Shown here piece after piece: positions 25,614 to 36,077 of a stretch of 64,000 nt of DNA (position 1 is its first letter; each line of letters begins with the position of its first letter). The stretch comes from Humibacillus sp. (GTDB lineage Bacteria > Actinomycetota > Actinomycetes > Actinomycetales > Dermatophilaceae). The position numbers and the translations under genes were made by a program. The notes below the pieces were generated by a model. The model was not told the origin of the DNA. It searched no databases and saw only the letters and a program-made list of their open reading frames with translations. The stretch lies in NCBI GenBank assembly GCA_030452985.1, contig JAKDLG010000007.1, forward strand, positions 1 through 64,000, written 5' to 3'.

Positions 25614-28600
25614 TCAGTCCTCGGGGTCGTAGGCGAGGTTCGCCGACAGCCAGCGTTCGGCCTGGCCCAGCGTCCAGCCCTTGCGCCGGGCGTAGTCCTC
25701 CACCTGGTCACGGCCGACCCGACCGACCACGAAGTACTGCGACTGCGGGTGCGAGAGGTACCAGCCCGACACCGCGGCACCGGGCCACATGGCCATTCCC
25801 TCGGTGAGCACGATGCCGGTGTTCGCCTCGACGTCGAGCAGCTCCCAGAGGGTCTGCTTCTCGGTGTGCTCCGGGCACGCGGGGTAGCCCGGTGCGGGCC
25901 GGATGCCGGCGTACTGCTCCTTGATGAGCGCCACGTTGTCGAAATGCTCATCGGGCGCGAAGCCCCAGAACTCCTTGCGCACCCGCTCGTGCAGCCGCTC
26001 GGCCATCGCCTCGGCGAGACGGTCGGCCAGCGACTCGAGCAGGATGGCGTTGTAGTCGTCGAGCTCCTTGCGGTAGGCGGCGACCCGCTCCTGCGCCCCC
26101 AGCCCGGCCGTGACGGCGAAACCTCCGACGTAGTCGCGCAGCCCGGTGTGCTTCGGCGCGACGAAGTCGGCCAACGACCGGTTCGGCACCCCGTCGCGGT
26201 GCTGCCCCTGCTGGCGCAGATGGTGCAGCAGCACGTGTGGCTCGTTGCGGTCCTCGTCGAGGTAGAGCTCGACATCGTCGCCCACGGCGTTCGCGGGGAA
26301 CAGGCCGATGACACCCTTGCCGGTGAGCCACTTCCCGGCGACGACCTGGTCGAGCATCTCCTGGGCGTCTTCGTACAGCTTGCGGGCGGCCGGCCCGCTG
26401 GCGGGGTTGTTGAGGATGTCGGGGAAGCTGCCCTTCATCTCCCAGGCGTTGAAGAAGGGCTGCCAGTCGATGTAGCGCCGCAGCTCGTCGAGCGGGTAGT
26501 CGTGGAAGACCCGCACGTGCTGAGCGGGCGCCCCCGAACGCACGATGGTCGAGATGTCCTTGTCCTGCTGCAGCAGCAGACGCGGGCGCGGCGGGTGGTA
26601 GTCGTCCCAGCTGAGCGGGGTGCGATTGGCCTGAGCCTGCTCGAGGGAGAGCAGCGGCCGCTCGTGCTTGGTGGCGTGCCGCTCGCGCAGCGCGTCGTAG
26701 TCGGCCTTGATGTCGGCCAGCAGCTGGGGTCGCTGCTCGTCGCTGAGCAGGGCGGCGGCCGTCGGCACCGAGCGGGACGCGTCCTTGACCCACACGACGG
26801 GGCCGTCGTAGCGCTTGTCGACCTTCACCGCGGTGTGGGCTCGAGAGGTCGTCGCCCCCCCGATGAGCAACGGCAGCGACAGCCCCTGGCGCTGCATCTC
26901 GGCCGCGAAGTTGACCATCTCGTCGAGCGACGGCGTGATCAGCCCCGACAACCCGATGATGTCGGCGTCGTGCTCCTTCGCAGCGTCGAGGATCTTCTGG
27001 GCCGGCACCATGACGCCGAGGTCGATGACCTCGTAGTTGTTGCACTGCAGCACCACCCCGACGATGTTCTTGCCGATGTCGTGCACGTCACCCTTGACGG
27101 TCGCCATGACGATCGTGCCGTTGGTGTCCTTCGCCGCAGCCAGCTCGGGGTCCTTGGCCTTCTCCTCCTCGATGAAGGGGATGAGGTATGCCACCGACTT
27201 CTTCATCACCCGCGCACTCTTGACCACCTGCGGGAGGAACATCTTGCCGGCGCCGAAGAGGTCGCCGACGACGTTCATCCCGTCCATCAGCGGCCCCTCG
27301 ATAACCTCGATGGGCCGCCCTCCGGCCTGCTCGATCTCCTGGCGGAGCAGTTCGGTGTCACTCTCGGCGTGCGCGTCGATCCCCTTGACCAGGGCGTGGG
27401 TGATGCGCTCACGCAACGGCAGCGAACGCCACTCCTGCTCGCTGACCTCGGCGACCTCTCCGGCCCGGTTGTGGGTCTCGGCGATCTCGAGGAGACGCTC
27501 GGCGGCATCCGGTCGCCGGTTGAGCACGACGTCCTCGATGCGCTCGCGCAGCTCGGGTTCGATGTCGTCGTAGACGGCGAGGGCACCGGCGTTGACGATG
27601 CCCATATCGAGCCCGGCGCGGATCGCGTGGTAGAGGAACACGGCGTGGATGGCCTCGCGCACCGGGTTGTTCCCGCGGAAGCTGAACGACACGTTCGAGA
27701 TGCCGCCCGACACCCGGGCGCCCGGAAGGTTCGCCTTGATCCAGCGGGTGGCCTCGATGAAGTCGACACCGTAGGGGGCGTGCTCCTCGATGCCGGTCGC
27801 GAGGGCGAAGGCGTTCGGGTCGAAGATGATGTCCTCGCCGGGAAAGCCGACCTCCTCGGTGAGGATGCGGTAGGCGCGGGCGCAGATCTGCTTGCGCCGC
27901 TCGAGCGAGTCGGCCTGACCTTCCTCGTCGAAGGCCATCACCACGGCCGCCGCTCCGTACTTGCGCACCAGTCGGGCCTGTTCGACGAACTTCTCCTCCC
28001 CCTCCTTCATCGAGATCGAGTTGACGATCGACTTGCCCTGCACGCACTTGAGGCCCGTCTCGATGACCTCCCACTTCGACGAGTCGATCATCACCGGCAC
28101 CCGGCTGATGTCGGGCTCGCTCGCGATGAGCTTCATGAAGCGGTCCATGGCGGCGACGCCGTCGATCATCCCCTCGTCCATGTTGACGTCGATGACCTGA
28201 GCGCCGCTCTCGACCTGTTGGGTCGCCACCGACAGGGCGGCGTCGAAGTCACCGTCCTTGATCAGCTTGCGAAAGCGCGCCGAACCGGTGATGTTCGTGC
28301 GCTCCCCCACGTTGACGAAGAGGCTGTCGTCGGTGATGGTGAACGGCTCGAGGCCCGACAGTCGCATGGCCGGCGCGACGGCCGAGGGCACCCTGACCGC
28401 CCGCCCCTCCACGGCCTTCGCGATGGCGGCGATGTGGTCGGGGGTGGTGCCGCAGCAACCCCCCACGAGGTTGACCAGGCCCGCTTCGGCGAACTCCCCC
28501 ACGATGGCCGCGGTCTCTTCAGGGGCTTCTTCGTACTCGCCGAAGGCGTTCGGCAGGCCCGCGTTCGGATAGCACGACACGAACGAGTCGGCGAGGCGGC

Positions 28601-29405
28601 TCATCTCGGCGATGTAGGGCCTCATCTCCTTGGCGCCGAGAGCACAGTTGAGGCCGACGGCCAGCGGCCGCACGTGGCGCACGGAGTCCCAGAACGCCTC
28701 GGTCACCTGCCCGGAGAGGGTGCGGCCCGAGGCATCGGTGATGGTGCCCGAGATGACGACCGGCCAGCGGCGCCCGTGCTCCTCGAACAGGGTCTCGACC
28801 GCGAAGATCGCTGCCTTGGCGTTCAGGGTGTCGAAGATCGTCTCGATGAAGATGAGGTCGCTGCCGCCGTCGACCAGCCCACGGGCGGCCTCGTGGTAGG
28901 CCGCGACGAGCTGGTCGAAGCTGACGTTGCGGGCACCGGGGTCGTTGACGTCGGGCGAGATGGATGCCGTTCGCGTCGTCGGGCCGAGCGCCCCCGCGAC
29001 GTACCGTGGCTGGTCGGGCGTGCGGGCCTGCATGAGGTCGGCCTCACGTCGGGCGAGCCGGGCTGCCTCGAGGTTGATCTCGTAGGCCAGCTCCTGCATG
29101 CCGTAGTCGCCGAGTGAGATCGCCTGGGCGTTGAAGGTGTTCGTCTCGATGATGTCGGCGCCGGCCTCGAGGTACTCGCGGTGGATGCTCGCGATGATGT
29201 CGGGCTGGGTCAGTACCAGCAGGTCGTTGTTGCCCTGCACGTCGCTCGGCCAGTCGGCGAAGCGCTCACCGCGGTAGCCGGCCTCGTCGGGCCGGTCGCG
29301 CTGGATCGCGGTGCCCATGGCGCCATCGAGCACCATGATGCGCTGGCGCAGGGTGGTGGTGAGCGCCTCCGTGGCGTCGGGGCGCAGCTTCGCCGAATCG
29401 AACAT
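25614..29405 (-). CDS. metH: Cobalamin-dependent methionine synthase
   Basis: 1263 residues from the ATG at 29405, with AGGAGGAG just upstream. Transfers methyl from 5-methyl-tetrahydrofolate to homocysteine via cobalamin. In order: homocysteine domain with zinc Cys in [11 protein letters not shown] and [11 protein letters not shown]; pterin-binding domain ([20 protein letters not shown]); B12 cap and Rossmann domain with the cobalt-ligating [15 protein letters not shown]; and AdoMet reactivation domain ([21 protein letters not shown]). All modules are complete and it is close to the usual full length. The actinobacterium therefore needs B12 for this route. Confidence 0.97.
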   Translation of the reverse strand: MFDSAKLRPDATEALTTTLRQRIMVLDGAMGTAIQRDRPDEAGYRGERFADWPSDVQGNNDLLVLTQPDIIASIHREYLEAGADIIETNTFNAQAISLGDYGMQELAYEINLEAARLARREADLMQARTPDQPRYVAGALGPTTRTASISPDVNDPGARNVSFDQLVAAYHEAARGLVDGGSDLIFIETIFDTLNAKAAIFAVETLFEEHGRRWPVVISGTITDASGRTLSGQVTEAFWDSVRHVRPLAVGLNCALGAKEMRPYIAEMSRLADSFVSCYPNAGLPNAFGEYEEAPEETAAIVGEFAEAGLVNLVGGCCGTTPDHIAAIAKAVEGRAVRVPSAVAPAMRLSGLEPFTITDDSLFVNVGERTNITGSARFRKLIKDGDFDAALSVATQQVESGAQVIDVNMDEGMIDGVAAMDRFMKLIASEPDISRVPVMIDSSKWEVIETGLKCVQGKSIVNSISMKEGEEKFVEQARLVRKYGAAAVVMAFDEEGQADSLERRKQICARAYRILTEEVGFPGEDIIFDPNAFALATGIEEHAPYGVDFIEATRWIKANLPGARVSGGISNVSFSFRGNNPVREAIHAVFLYHAIRAGLDMGIVNAGALAVYDDIEPELRERIEDVVLNRRPDAAERLLEIAETHNRAGEVAEVSEQEWRSLPLRERITHALVKGIDAHAESDTELLRQEIEQAGGRPIEVIEGPLMDGMNVVGDLFGAGKMFLPQVVKSARVMKKSVAYLIPFIEEEKAKDPELAAAKDTNGTIVMATVKGDVHDIGKNIVGVVLQCNNYEVIDLGVMVPAQKILDAAKEHDADIIGLSGLITPSLDEMVNFAAEMQRQGLSLPLLIGGATTSRAHTAVKVDKRYDGPVVWVKDASRSVPTAAALLSDEQRPQLLADIKADYDALRERHATKHERPLLSLEQAQANRTPLSWDDYHPPRPRLLLQQDKDISTIVRSGAPAQHVRVFHDYPLDELRRYIDWQPFFNAWEMKGSFPDILNNPASGPAARKLYEDAQEMLDQVVAGKWLTGKGVIGLFPANAVGDDVELYLDEDRNEPHVLLHHLRQQGQHRDGVPNRSLADFVAPKHTGLRDYVGGFAVTAGLGAQERVAAYRKELDDYNAILLESLADRLAEAMAERLHERVRKEFWGFAPDEHFDNVALIKEQYAGIRPAPGYPACPEHTEKQTLWELLDVEANTGIVLTEGMAMWPGAAVSGWYLSHPQSQYFVVGRVGRDQVEDYARRKGWTLGQAERWLSANLAYDPED

Positions 29406-29453
29406 CGTCACTCCTCCTGGTCCCACTCCGTCGTCCCTCCGGTCAGAGACGGT

Positions 29454-29478
29454 GGACGGCAAGGACCGTCCGATTCTA
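29454..29478 (-). promoter_or_regulatory. metH promoter (-10 TAGAAT) and leader hairpin
   Basis: TAGAAT on the minus strand (29473-29478) would start a leader of about 60 bases. A 6-bp hairpin (29454-29459 with 29466-29471) sits at its very 5' end. No cobalamin-box or SAM/SAH aptamer core was recognised in the leader. Confidence 0.4.
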
Positions 29479-29637
29479 CGGAGGCGCGCCGCATCGCTGT
29501 TCGCGCGTTCGCCCTTCGACCCTCCGGCATCCCCCGGCCGCCCGCTCGGGGACCTGCTCGAGACCTGCCCGAGGCCGGCTCCGCGCCCTTCTGCAGCTCT
29601 GTGCGTGCCGGTTGGGCCGGTGCGCGGTCGCACGACA

Positions 29638-29643
29638 TAGTGT
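29638..29643 (+). promoter_or_regulatory. Candidate -10 box of the PAC2 gene
   Basis: TAGTGT lies 50 bases before the GTG at 29693. A possible TTGGGC -35 is 20 bases upstream, longer than ideal. Confidence 0.3.
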
Positions 29644-29692
29644 GGGCAGATACGGCGGTGCTGAGGTGCCGTGCCCGCGCGAAGGAGGCCGA

Positions 29693-30547
29693 GTGCTGGA
29701 GTTCGAGGATGTTCCGGAACTGGTTGACCCGGTACTCATCGCCGCCTTCGAGGGCTGGAACGACGCTGGTGAGGCGGCCACGACTGTCGTTCGTCATCTC
29801 GGCGAGGTGTGGGAGGCCGAGGTCGTGGCGGCCTTCGACCCGGAGGACTACTACGACTTCCAGGTGAACCGCCCACGGGTGATGATCGACGAGGGCCAGC
29901 GGGTGCTCTCGTGGCCCACGACCCGCATTCTGGTGGCCACCGAGACCGGCTTCGAGCGCGACGTCGTGCTCGTGCAGGGCATCGAGCCGTCCATGCGGTG
30001 GCGCGCCTTCTCCATGGAGCTGCTCGAGCTGGCCCGGCACCTGGGTGTCACGACGATCGTGACCCTCGGGGCCCTGTTGGCCGATGTGCCACACACCCGG
30101 CCCATCCCCGTCACGGCGACGGCCGAGGACGAAGGCATCATCCACCGCTACGACGTGGAGGCCAGCCGCTACGAGGGCCCGACCGGCATCGTCGGGGTGC
30201 TGAGCCACACGGCGAACGAGGCCGGGCTGGCGACCCTGTCGGCGTGGGCGGCCGTGCCGCACTACGCGGGCGGGGCCCCGTCGCCCAAGGCCACGCTCAG
30301 CCTGTTGCGACGGCTTGAGTCGCTGCTCGGCATCACGGTGGCGCACACCGACCTGGAGGAGAACGCCCGAGCGTGGGAGCGCGGGGTCGACGAGCTCGCG
30401 CAGAGCGACGAGGAGGTCGCCGAGTATGTGCAGTCGCTCGAGGAGGCCCAGGACACCGCCGAGCTCCCGGAGGCGAGCGGTGACGCGATCGCCAGGGAGT
30501 TCGAGCGCTACCTACGCGGCCGCGACGACGACCCGCCCGCCCGGTGA
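29693..30547 (+). CDS. PAC2 family protein
   Basis: 284 residues from GTG with GAAGGAGG 4 bases upstream. [30 protein letters not shown] and [66 protein letters not shown] are the PAC2 (proteasome-assembly-chaperone-like) signature found in every actinobacterial branch. The C-terminus is acidic. Function in bacteria is not established; despite the name, a link to the Pup-proteasome genes 20 kb away is not shown. Confidence 0.9.
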   Translation: MLEFEDVPELVDPVLIAAFEGWNDAGEAATTVVRHLGEVWEAEVVAAFDPEDYYDFQVNRPRVMIDEGQRVLSWPTTRILVATETGFERDVVLVQGIEPSMRWRAFSMELLELARHLGVTTIVTLGALLADVPHTRPIPVTATAEDEGIIHRYDVEASRYEGPTGIVGVLSHTANEAGLATLSAWAAVPHYAGGAPSPKATLSLLRRLESLLGITVAHTDLEENARAWERGVDELAQSDEEVAEYVQSLEEAQDTAELPEASGDAIAREFERYLRGRDDDPPAR

Positions 30548-30591
30548 CCGCAGACTGATCCGCAGCCTGATCGACGGCAGCCGCCGGTGGT

Positions 30592-31848
30592 TCAGAGGCG
30601 CACGCCGAGCAGGGCGTCGAGAGCCCGACCCAGCACGCCCGGCGCACCCAGGTCGTCGCCGCCACGACTGAGGGTCTGGCTCGCCCACCGGTCGACGGCC
30701 TCGAGCGCCCGCGGGCTGTCGAGGTCGTTCGCCAGCGCCGCGCGGATGTCATCGACGGTCTGGTCGGCGACCGGCCCGCCGTTGCCCGAGAGCGCCTTGC
30801 GCCACGTGTCGAGCCGCTGCTGGGCCGCGACCAGCAGCCCGTCGTCGTACATCCAGTCGTCATGGTGGTGCCGGGCCAGCAGCGCCAGCCGGATCGCCAT
30901 CGGGTCGACCCCCTCGCGCCGAAGGGCCGAAACGAGTACCAGGTTGCCCTTGCTCTTGCTCATCTTCTCGCCCTCCAGCCCCACCATCCCCTGGTGCACG
31001 AAGGCACCCGCGAACGAGGCGGACCCGCTGAGTGCCCGACCGTGAGCGGCACTCATCTCGTGGTGCGGGAAGACGAGGTCACTTCCGCCTCCCTGCACGT
31101 CAACGGGCACGCCGAGGTGGTCGAGGGCCAGGCACGCACACTCGATGTGCCAGCCCGGTCGACCCGGGCCCAGCGAGGCGCCGTCCCACTCCGGCTCACC
31201 GGCTCGCGCCGCCCGCCACAGCAGCGCGTCGAGGCGGTTGCGTTTGCCGGCGCGGTCGGGGTCGCCGCCGCGTTCCTCGAACACCTCGAGCATGCCGGCC
31301 TCGTCGAGGTGGCTGACGTGGCCGAACTTGGGGTCGCGGGCGACGTCGAAGTAGACGTCAGCCCCGCCCGGCCGGGTCGCGTCGTCAGCCGGCACGGTGT
31401 ACGCCCACCCCTGGGCCACCAGCCGTTCGATCGGGGCGATGAAGGTGGGAATGCTCTCGACCGCGCCGAGGTACTCGTCGGGCGGGATCACCGCCAGCGC
31501 CGTCATGTCCTCGCGGAACAGCCCGATCTCGCGCATCGCGAGCTCTCGCCAGTCGATCCCGTCGCGCTCGGCCCGCTCGAGCAGCGGGTCGTCGATGTCG
31601 GTGATGTTCTGCACGTACCGCACGGTCGCCCCGCTGTCGCGCAGGGCGCGCACGAGCAGGTCGAAGGTGACGTAGGTGGCCGCGTGCCCTAGGTGGGTGG
31701 CGTCATAGGGGGTGATGCCGCAGACGTAGAGCGTCGCAGTGTCACCGGAAGCCGCTCGTACCAGCTGGCCGGATGCCGTGTCGCGCACCATCACCTCGGG
31801 CGAGCTTCCGGGTACCTCGGGCAGGAACGGCGTGGGCCAACTCTTCAC
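30592..31848 (-). CDS. mshC: L-cysteine:1D-myo-inosityl 2-amino-2-deoxy-alpha-D-glucopyranoside ligase
   Basis: 418 residues from GTG. MshC attaches cysteine to GlcN-Ins in mycothiol synthesis. It is a cysteinyl-tRNA-synthetase relative with [23 protein letters not shown] (zinc Cys43, HIGH-type THLGH), [27 protein letters not shown] and the KMSKS loop [10 protein letters not shown]. The [11 protein letters not shown] form and lack of an anticodon domain separate it from CysS. Leaderless: TAGAGT, six bases, GTG. Heads the conserved cassette reading mshC after SCO1664, DUF3090 and MSMEG_4193 genes. Confidence 0.95.
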   Translation of the reverse strand: MKSWPTPFLPEVPGSSPEVMVRDTASGQLVRAASGDTATLYVCGITPYDATHLGHAATYVTFDLLVRALRDSGATVRYVQNITDIDDPLLERAERDGIDWRELAMREIGLFREDMTALAVIPPDEYLGAVESIPTFIAPIERLVAQGWAYTVPADDATRPGGADVYFDVARDPKFGHVSHLDEAGMLEVFEERGGDPDRAGKRNRLDALLWRAARAGEPEWDGASLGPGRPGWHIECACLALDHLGVPVDVQGGGSDLVFPHHEMSAAHGRALSGSASFAGAFVHQGMVGLEGEKMSKSKGNLVLVSALRREGVDPMAIRLALLARHHHDDWMYDDGLLVAAQQRLDTWRKALSGNGGPVADQTVDDIRAALANDLDSPRALEAVDRWASQTLSRGGDDLGAPGVLGRALDALLGVRL

Positions 31849-31854
31849 CAGCAG

Positions 31855-31860
31855 ACTCTA
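31855..31860 (-). promoter_or_regulatory. -10 box of mshC
   Basis: TAGAGT on the minus strand, six bases before the GTG at 31848, inside the 30-base gap after the SCO1664-family gene. mshC can therefore be expressed separately from the genes upstream. Confidence 0.5.
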
Positions 31861-31878
31861 ACCCTGCTCTGACCCTGT

Positions 31879-32709
31879 TCAGAGCGGCGGCCACGGAACG
31901 GCGGGCCACCCACCGCTGGGCCGCGGATGCCGTCCTTTCGAGAGCAGTCGCTCGACGCGACCCACGAGCGCCGCCAGGTCGCGCTCGGGCAGCAGCGCGC
32001 CCAGGGTGACCTGCACGGCCTCCTCGCAGAGCGCGGCCGCCAGCCGTTGCAGCTTGTCACGGTCGTCGGCGCGCAGCGGCTGACCGGCCCACCCCCAGAG
32101 CACCGTTCGCAGCTTCGGCTCGGGCGAGAAGCTCACCCCGTGGTCGATGCCCCAGAGCCGACCACCCTCGTCGCGTAGGCAGTGCGAGCCCTTGCGGTCA
32201 GAGTTGTTGATGACGGCGTCGAGCACGGCGAGCGAGCGCACGTCGTCGGCGCCGGAGTGCACGACGGTGACTCCCGCCCCGGTCGGCGACTCACCGTCGA
32301 ACACCGCGAGCCACCCCGGAGGGGTGGCGCCGGTCGGCACGAGGTCGACGACGAGGTCGCCCGCTACCGGCGCGAAGGGGTCGCCGACCCAGAGCTGGGC
32401 CGACCCCGGGCCGAGCGGGCCGTCGCGCATCACGGTGGGCGGCACGACATCCCAGCCACCGAGGCGGGACACGGCCCCCGCGGCGACCTCCCGGCCGGCC
32501 AGGGTGCCGTCGGGAAAGTCCCACAGCGGCCGTTCGCCGCGGACCGGCTTGTAGATGACGTAGCGATCGACCCCACCGCCCGACTCCGCGAGGCGGGCCA
32601 GGATCGCGAGGTTGGAGGATTCGGCAACCCTGCCGATGACCTCCAGCTCACCGTCGAGATCGACCATCTCCGGCGGGTCGGGAGGATGCGCCTCAGCGCT
32701 TGTAGCCAT
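31879..32709 (-). CDS. SCO1664 family protein (PI3/4-kinase-like fold)
   Basis: 276 residues from the ATG at 32709 (a GTG two codons earlier is an alternative). NLAILARLAESGGGVDRYVIYKPVRGERPLWDFPDGTLAGREVAA gives a nucleotide-binding Lys (YKP) and Glu. AVLDAVINNSDRKGSHCLRDEGGRLWGIDHGVSFSPEPKLRTVLWGW has the NxDRK...H...GIDHG arrangement of kinase catalytic and metal sites, so it may be an active small-molecule or protein kinase. The start lies inside the DUF3090 gene (17-base overlap). Confidence 0.88.
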   Translation of the reverse strand: MATSAEAHPPDPPEMVDLDGELEVIGRVAESSNLAILARLAESGGGVDRYVIYKPVRGERPLWDFPDGTLAGREVAAGAVSRLGGWDVVPPTVMRDGPLGPGSAQLWVGDPFAPVAGDLVVDLVPTGATPPGWLAVFDGESPTGAGVTVVHSGADDVRSLAVLDAVINNSDRKGSHCLRDEGGRLWGIDHGVSFSPEPKLRTVLWGWAGQPLRADDRDKLQRLAAALCEEAVQVTLGALLPERDLAALVGRVERLLSKGRHPRPSGGWPAVPWPPL

Positions 32710-33256
32710 TGGCACGCGGGCAGATGTGGCCGGTCTGGTCGAGCGGACCCCCGCAGAAGGGGCAGGGCGGGCGTCCGGCCGCCACGAGCGCCTTGGTGCG
32801 TCGTGCGAACGCCCGCGCCGTGACCGGCGTCAGGCTCACGCGAAGAGAGTTGCGCCCCAGCGCTCCCGGCGCCTCACTGGCGGTGGGGTTGTCGGAGGAG
32901 CCGTCGCTGACCTCGTCGGGGTCGTGGTCGTGGCACTCGATGACGACCATCGACCGGGTCTCGTCCCACGCGAGCGAGAGCGTCTGCACGTGCCAGTCCT
33001 CGTCGAAGGGGGTCTGCAGGGGATCGGTGTCCTCCACCAGCCCGCCGGGAGTGCCGGGTTCGGCTGCCTCGGCGGGGGCCAATTGGTCGAGCACGTCGTT
33101 GACGCGGTCGGCCAGGATCGACATCTGCTCCTTCTCGACGGCCACCGTGACCAGTCGCATGGAGTCGACAGCCTGCAGATAGAAGGCACGCTGCCCCACG
33201 GGGCCAACGGTGCCCACGACGAAGCGTTCGGCGGGGTCGAAGTCCTGCAAGGTCAT
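32693..33256 (-). CDS. DUF3090 family protein
   Basis: 187 residues: DFDPAERFVVGTVGPVGQRAFYLQAVDSMRLVTVAVEKEQMSILADRVNDVLDQL. The C-terminus carries CPFCGGPLDQTGHICPRANGYKR, a CxxC...C zinc-binding tail. Always found between the SCO1664 and MSMEG_4193 families next to mshC; no activity is known. Leaderless TAGGCT-N6-ATG promoter. Confidence 0.92.
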   Translation of the reverse strand: MTLQDFDPAERFVVGTVGPVGQRAFYLQAVDSMRLVTVAVEKEQMSILADRVNDVLDQLAPAEAAEPGTPGGLVEDTDPLQTPFDEDWHVQTLSLAWDETRSMVVIECHDHDPDEVSDGSSDNPTASEAPGALGRNSLRVSLTPVTARAFARRTKALVAAGRPPCPFCGGPLDQTGHICPRANGYKR

Positions 33257-33262
33257 TATTCG

Positions 33263-33268
33263 AGCCTA
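33263..33268 (-). promoter_or_regulatory. -10 box of the DUF3090 gene
   Basis: TAGGCT on the minus strand, six bases before the ATG at 33256, just after the stop of the upstream phosphatase gene. Confidence 0.5.
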
Positions 33269-33279
33269 TCCCAGCACGG

Positions 33280-34008
33280 TCAGGAGCCTGCGCCGCCGCC
33301 GACCTCGGCGTCGCTCGCCGCCGCGCCACGGTGCTCTGCCGGCTTGCCCTCGGGCGGCCGCAGACCGGAGAGCTCACCGCCGTTGTCGTTGAGCCGCAGC
33401 ACGAACGGCCTACGCGGGGTGTAGCGCACGACGCTCACGGATGCCGGGTCGACCTGGATGCGCTGGAAGTCGTCGAGCTGGGCCCCTGCGGCGGCCGAGA
33501 GGATCGACTTGATGACGTCGCCGTGCGACACGGCAACCCAGATCGCGTCGGGCCCGTGCTCGGCCGCGACGCGGCGGTTGGTCTCGCGCACCGCCTTGAG
33601 TGCCCGCCGCTGCATGGCGAGCATCGACTCGCCCGGGAAGTCGGCCGAGCCGGGAAAGCGGGCCTTGCTCGGGGTGGTCTGCACGACCTTCCAGAGCGGC
33701 TCCTTGACGAGCTCGCTGAGCTTTCGCCCGGTCCAGGCCCCGTAACGGCACTCTCCCAGCCCGACGTGCTCGCTGCGGACCACCGAATCGAACGGCTGTG
33801 CGAGGCGGTCGGCGGTCTGCACGCACCGCACCAACGGCGACGTCACCACCTCGACGACCGGCAGGCCCGCCGCCGCCAGACGCACCCCCACGGCATCCGC
33901 CTGCGCTTCACCCCGCTCGTCGAGCTCGACCCCCGGCGTCCAGCCGGCCAGCACCCCCGAGGCGTTGGCGCTCGAGCGGCCGTGACGAACGAAGATGACG
34001 GTAGGCAC
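33280..34008 (-). CDS. MSMEG_4193-family histidine phosphatase/phosphomutase-like protein
   Basis: 242 residues from the GTG at 34008. VPTVIFVRHGRSSANASGVLAGW has the catalytic RHG. SPLVRCVQTADRLAQPF and the second catalytic His in IWVAVSHGDVIKSIL complete the histidine-phosphatase site, with Glu in GECRYGAWTGRKLSEL. First gene of the mshC-linked cassette; substrate unknown. A TACGCT box seven bases before the GTG favours this start over the upstream in-frame ATG. Confidence 0.92.
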   Translation of the reverse strand: MPTVIFVRHGRSSANASGVLAGWTPGVELDERGEAQADAVGVRLAAAGLPVVEVVTSPLVRCVQTADRLAQPFDSVVRSEHVGLGECRYGAWTGRKLSELVKEPLWKVVQTTPSKARFPGSADFPGESMLAMQRRALKAVRETNRRVAAEHGPDAIWVAVSHGDVIKSILSAAAGAQLDDFQRIQVDPASVSVVRYTPRRPFVLRLNDNGGELSGLRPPEGKPAEHRGAAASDAEVGGGAGS

Positions 34009-34015
34009 GACCGTC

Positions 34016-34021
34016 AGCGTA
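34016..34021 (-). promoter_or_regulatory. -10 box of the MSMEG_4193-family gene
   Basis: TACGCT on the minus strand, seven bases before the GTG at 34008. It shares a 67-base divergent gap with corA. Confidence 0.45.
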
Positions 34022-34075
34022 GACGGCGGGCTCCGCCTGTCGGCATCCGAGGGCTCGACGTGGTGAAGTAGTCCC

Positions 34076-35077
34076 GTGATCGTTGACAAGGCCATCTATC
34101 GTGACGGCCACCGGTACGGCTGCGGCGACCTCAGCGACGAGCTCGACGCCCTGCGATCCGGAGCCGAGGGCTTCATCTGGATCGGCCTGAAGGACCCCAC
34201 CGACGAAGAGTTCGAGCTGGTCAACTCCGAGCTGCACCTGCACCCGCTCGCGGTCGAGGACGCTGTCAAGGGCGACCAGCGCGCCAAGATCGAGCAGTAC
34301 GAGAAGTCGGTGTTCGTGGTGCTGAAGACCGTGCGTTACATCGACGCCACGAGCGACATCGAGACCGGTGAGCTGATGCTCTTCATCGGCGACCGCTTCG
34401 TCGTCACGGTGCGCCACGGCGAGGCCAACCCGCTGCAGGGGGTGCGCCACCAACTGGAGATCGAGGAGAGCCACCTGATGCACGGGCCGATGGCCGTGCT
34501 CCACTCGGTCATGGACTCGGTCGTCGACAACTACCGGGTCGTCGACCGGGAGATTCGGCGCGACCTCGAGCAGATCGAGGCGCAGGTGTTCGGCAGCCCC
34601 GCCGGGGGTGACGCCAACGTGATCTACCGTCTCAAGCGCGAGGTGCTCGAGTTCCGGCGGGCCAGCGGGCCGCTGGCCGAAGCTCTCACCTCGTACATGG
34701 AGCGCGGCGCCGGGCGACTGCTGCAGCCCGATGTGCTCCTCTTCTTCCGTGACGTGGAGGACCACCTGCGTCAGGTCAACGACCACGTCGACGCCTACGA
34801 CCACCTGCTCACCGACATGCTCTCGGCCCACCTCTCAGGGGTCTCGGTCAAGCAGAACGAGGACATGCGCAAGATCTCGGCCTGGGTGGCCATCGCCGCG
34901 GTCCCGACGATGATCGCCGGGATCTACGGCATGAACTTCACGAACATGCCTGAGCTCGACGCGAGCATCCACCTGGGCGGCGGTGAGTTCCACTACGGCT
35001 ACTTCGTCGTGCTCGCGGTGATGGTCACCGTCTGCACCACGCTCTACCGGGCCTTCAAGCGGTCGGGCTGGCTCTAA
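34076..35077 (+). CDS. corA: CorA-family magnesium/cobalt transporter
   Basis: 333 residues from GTG. It has a large cytosolic N-domain, then a long helix (VEDHLRQVNDHVDAYDHLLTDMLSAHLSGVSVKQNEDMRKISAWVAIAAVPTMIAGIYGMNF) holding the signature YGMNF of the pore loop, and two C-terminal spans ending in a basic tail (RAFKRSGWL). Complete for the family. Likely constitutive Mg2+ uptake. Confidence 0.94.
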   Translation: MIVDKAIYRDGHRYGCGDLSDELDALRSGAEGFIWIGLKDPTDEEFELVNSELHLHPLAVEDAVKGDQRAKIEQYEKSVFVVLKTVRYIDATSDIETGELMLFIGDRFVVTVRHGEANPLQGVRHQLEIEESHLMHGPMAVLHSVMDSVVDNYRVVDREIRRDLEQIEAQVFGSPAGGDANVIYRLKREVLEFRRASGPLAEALTSYMERGAGRLLQPDVLLFFRDVEDHLRQVNDHVDAYDHLLTDMLSAHLSGVSVKQNEDMRKISAWVAIAAVPTMIAGIYGMNFTNMPELDASIHLGGGEFHYGYFVVLAVMVTVCTTLYRAFKRSGWL

Positions 35078-35121
35078 CACCGCGGCCGGGTCTCGCTGGT
35101 TCAACGGGCCGTGCGGGGTTG

Positions 35122-35982
35122 TCAGGTGGCAGTGATCCAGCCGGCGGCGAGGGAGGCAGCGAGCACGACACCGAGGACCACTCGGTACCAGACGAACGGC
35201 ATCAACGTGTTGTTCGCCACGAACCGCAGCAGCCAGGCGATCGAGGCGTAGGCCACCGCGAAGGCGACCACGATGCCGACGAAGATGGGCCCGATCCCCA
35301 GCCCGGCGAGGTCGGTTCGCTCCTTGACCGCCTCGAACAGGCCCGCGGCCGTCAGGGCCGGGATGGCCAGGAAGAAGCTGAGGCGGGTCGCGGTGACCCG
35401 GTCGATGCCGCGGGCGATGCCCATCGAGATGGTCGCTCCCGAACGGGACACTCCCGGGATGAGCGAGAAGCACTGGACGAGGCCGATGATGAGCCCGTCG
35501 AGGGGTTTGACATCGTGCTCGCCGCGCACGGTGCCGGCGGCGACGTGGCGCGCGTAGACGCGCTCGGAGACGACCATGACGATGCTCCACAGCAGGAGCG
35601 CGGCTGCGACCACCCAGAGGCTGCGCAGGCCCCCGGAGATCAGGTCGCGCAGACCGAAGCCCACGAGCCCCACGGGTAGCGAGCCGATCACGACGGCCCA
35701 CGCGAGCCCGTAGTCGGGATCGGCGCGCTGGTCGGCGTGCGCCAGGCCCCGGAACCAGGCGGCGGCGAACCGCACGATGTCCTTCCAGAAGAAGAGCAGG
35801 GTCGCGGCGATCGCGCCGAGCTGGATGATCGCCGTGTAAGCGGTCACCGCGGGGTCGCTGACCTCCAGCCCGAGCAGCTTCTCGGTGATCGTCAGGTGAC
35901 CGGTCGAGCTGACCGGGAGGTACTCCGTCAGACCCTCGACGATGCCGAGGACGACGGAGTCGAGGTAGCTGAGGTCAGCCAT
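35122..35982 (-). CDS. uppP: Undecaprenyl-diphosphatase
   Basis: 286 residues, polytopic. It recycles the lipid carrier of peptidoglycan synthesis by removing a phosphate from undecaprenyl diphosphate. BacA/UppP motifs: GIVEGLTEYLPVSSTGHLTITEKLLG (catalytic Glu) and FSLIPGVSRSGATISMGI (catalytic Arg-Ser). Convergent with corA across 44 bases. Confidence 0.95.
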   Translation of the reverse strand: MADLSYLDSVVLGIVEGLTEYLPVSSTGHLTITEKLLGLEVSDPAVTAYTAIIQLGAIAATLLFFWKDIVRFAAAWFRGLAHADQRADPDYGLAWAVVIGSLPVGLVGFGLRDLISGGLRSLWVVAAALLLWSIVMVVSERVYARHVAAGTVRGEHDVKPLDGLIIGLVQCFSLIPGVSRSGATISMGIARGIDRVTATRLSFFLAIPALTAAGLFEAVKERTDLAGLGIGPIFVGIVVAFAVAYASIAWLLRFVANNTLMPFVWYRVVLGVVLAASLAAGWITAT

Positions 35983-36077
35983 GGGTCAACGAGCCAATCG
36001 GGTGGGAGACAGGTCGGTCGGGAGCAGACGGAGAGGCCACCCCCCAAGAGGGACGGCCCCGGTGCACCGTCGCGACC

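Noticed and set aside
25416-29117. Very long open frame (over 1200 codons) on the plus strand, antisense to metH
   Set aside because: Its codons mirror metH, the product is His/Arg/Val-rich without domains, and metH is intact on the other strand; such shadow frames are normal at this GC content.
29406-29692. Cobalamin or SAM/SAH riboswitch before metH
   Set aside because: The predicted leader is only about 60 bases and has no B12-box or SAM/SAH aptamer core; only a small hairpin is visible.
30592-31848. Cysteinyl-tRNA synthetase
   Set aside because: The [14 protein letters not shown] signature, short length and neighbouring mycothiol-linked cassette identify MshC.
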